Source: CAYNRG01 sp047974855
Lineage (GTDB): Bacteria; Bacillota_I; Bacilli_A; Erysipelotrichales; Erysipelotrichaceae
Reading direction: 5' to 3'
NCBI GenBank assembly: GCA_047974855.1
Contig: JBKECT010000010.1
Location: forward strand, 1 to 6,957
Length of the DNA stretch: 6,957 bases
The position numbers and the translations under genes are program-made. How positions within the stretch are numbered: the stretch's first letter is position 1; each line of letters starts with the position of its first letter. The notes under the pieces are model-generated. The model saw only the letters and a list, made by a program, of their open reading frames with translations, was not told where the DNA came from and searched no databases. Below, in pieces: positions 6,456 through 6,957 of this stretch.

Positions 6456-6957
6456 ACTCTAAAATAATTGGATTTACATCAACAATAATTGTTGCATTAG
6501 TCACTTGTGCTAGCTTTCGAACTTCCACAGAAACTTTTTCTTTCATTTCTTCAATATCTTTCCCTTTAACTAATAACCTATATCGAGATAACTCCTTTAT
6601 TCGAATCAACTCACTTGCCCCAAGAACTTTAAAGTTCCCTTGTATTTTATCTTTTAATCCCCATGCTATATTTCGAATTTCTTCTTGTTTATAGCCCTGA
6701 ACTAAAATTGAAATAAGAAAAGTATACGGAGGATACTGTCCACTATGCCTGTACCGCATTTCTTCATTAAAAAATTTTTTGTAGTTTCCTTCCAATGCAC
6801 ATTGAACCGCATAATGATTTTTGTTGAATACTTGCAGTACAACCTTACCATCATCACTTGCTCTGCCACTTCTTCCTGAAGCTTGAACAATCAGTTCAAA
6901 AACAGATTCAACACTTCTATAGTCTAACCGATTTAATCCTGCATCAGCATTTAAAAT
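6454..6957 (-). CDS. priA: Primosomal replication-restart helicase PriA, C-terminal part (cut by window edge)
   Basis: The frame is open from the window edge to a TGA at 6456-6454, giving the last 167 codons. PriA is a 3'-5' DNA helicase that recognises stalled forks and reloads the replisome. Residues counted from the edge: NADAGLNRLDYRS (3-15) corresponds to the conserved D-x-G-L-x-x-P-D-F-R-A segment. QASGRSGR (25-32) is helicase motif VI, normally QVAGRAGR, with the arginine-finger residues retained. QYPPY is the conserved PPY element opening the C-terminal domain. The protein ends in DVNPIILE, matching the usual DVNP ending. Most of the protein, including the Walker motifs and zinc-binding region, lies outside the window. 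The TTG at 6795-6793 is an internal codon, not a start. Residue choices at several normally fixed positions (Leu for Pro, Ser for Ala) show a divergent lineage. Confidence 0.93.
   Translation of the reverse strand: MLNADAGLNRLDYRSVESVFELIVQASGRSGRASDDGKVVLQVFNKNHYAVQCALEGNYKKFFNEEMRYRHSGQYPPYTFLISILVQGYKQEEIRNIAWGLKDKIQGNFKVLGASELIRIKELSRYRLLVKGKDIEEMKEKVSVEVRKLAQVTNATIIVDVNPIILE

Larger units (their letters stand above)
1..6957 (-). other. Single co-directional gene cluster, probable operon
   Basis: Eight genes run on one strand with junctions (in transcription order) of +11, about +28, +8, -4, +9, -4 and -7 bp. No gap is long enough for a promoter plus leader, and I saw no GC-rich hairpin followed by a T-run on either strand between genes. 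Co-transcription from a promoter beyond the high-coordinate edge is the simplest reading. Promoters inside coding sequence cannot be excluded. Confidence 0.75.

Noticed and set aside
6454..6795. Separate small gene of 113 codons starting at TTG 6795
   Set aside because: The frame continues open to the window edge and encodes PriA motif VI upstream, so the TTG is an internal leucine codon.
6702..6890. Minus-strand open frame of 62 codons
   Set aside because: It is in a different frame from priA over the same bases. The priA frame shows conserved motif VI and the PPY element, so this one is a shadow.

Overview
The window is a compact stretch of housekeeping genes from an AT-rich bacterium, almost certainly a low-GC Firmicute (Bacillota). 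All eight genes lie on the minus strand. Read in the direction of transcription, from the high-coordinate end, the order is priA (3' part only), rsmB, rlmN, stp/prpC (PP2C phosphatase), prkC/stkP (PASTA Ser/Thr kinase), rsgA, rpe and thiN (5' part only). This is the well-known Firmicutes cluster around prpC-prkC-rsgA-rpe-thiN. UGA serves as a stop in priA, stp and rsgA, so the standard bacterial code applies and a UGA=Trp mycoplasma is excluded. The protein sequences look to me more like the Erysipelotrichia/Turicibacter side of the phylum than Bacillus or Lactobacillus, but this is an impression from memory, not a search result.

Layout: positions 6454-6957 hold the end of the replication-restart helicase PriA. 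Positions 5234-6442 encode the 16S rRNA m5C methyltransferase RsmB. The radical-SAM 23S rRNA/tRNA m2A methyltransferase RlmN occupies about 4165-5205. The phosphatase (3410-4156) and the membrane kinase with extracellular PASTA repeats (1698-3413) form a translationally coupled signalling pair. The ribosome-assembly GTPase RsgA (828-1688), ribulose-phosphate 3-epimerase (187-831) and the start of thiamine pyrophosphokinase (1-193) complete the window.

Spacing is very tight: gaps are at most about 28 bp and three junctions overlap (4, 4 and 7 bp). I see no credible internal promoter, terminator, RNA gene, repeat array, mobile element or CRISPR. The stretch is best read as part of one long operon whose promoter lies beyond the high-coordinate edge. 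The genes link ribosome maturation and rRNA methylation (RsmB, RlmN, RsgA) with a cell-wall-sensing kinase/phosphatase switch (PrkC/Stp). RsgA is a reported substrate of that switch in Bacillus subtilis. The two downstream genes are metabolic.

I did not find an undescribed system. The mildly unusual points are the absence of def/fmt between priA and rsmB, a divergent PriA motif VI, a kinase activation loop with fewer phosphorylatable residues than in B. subtilis PrkC, and a compact RsmB.
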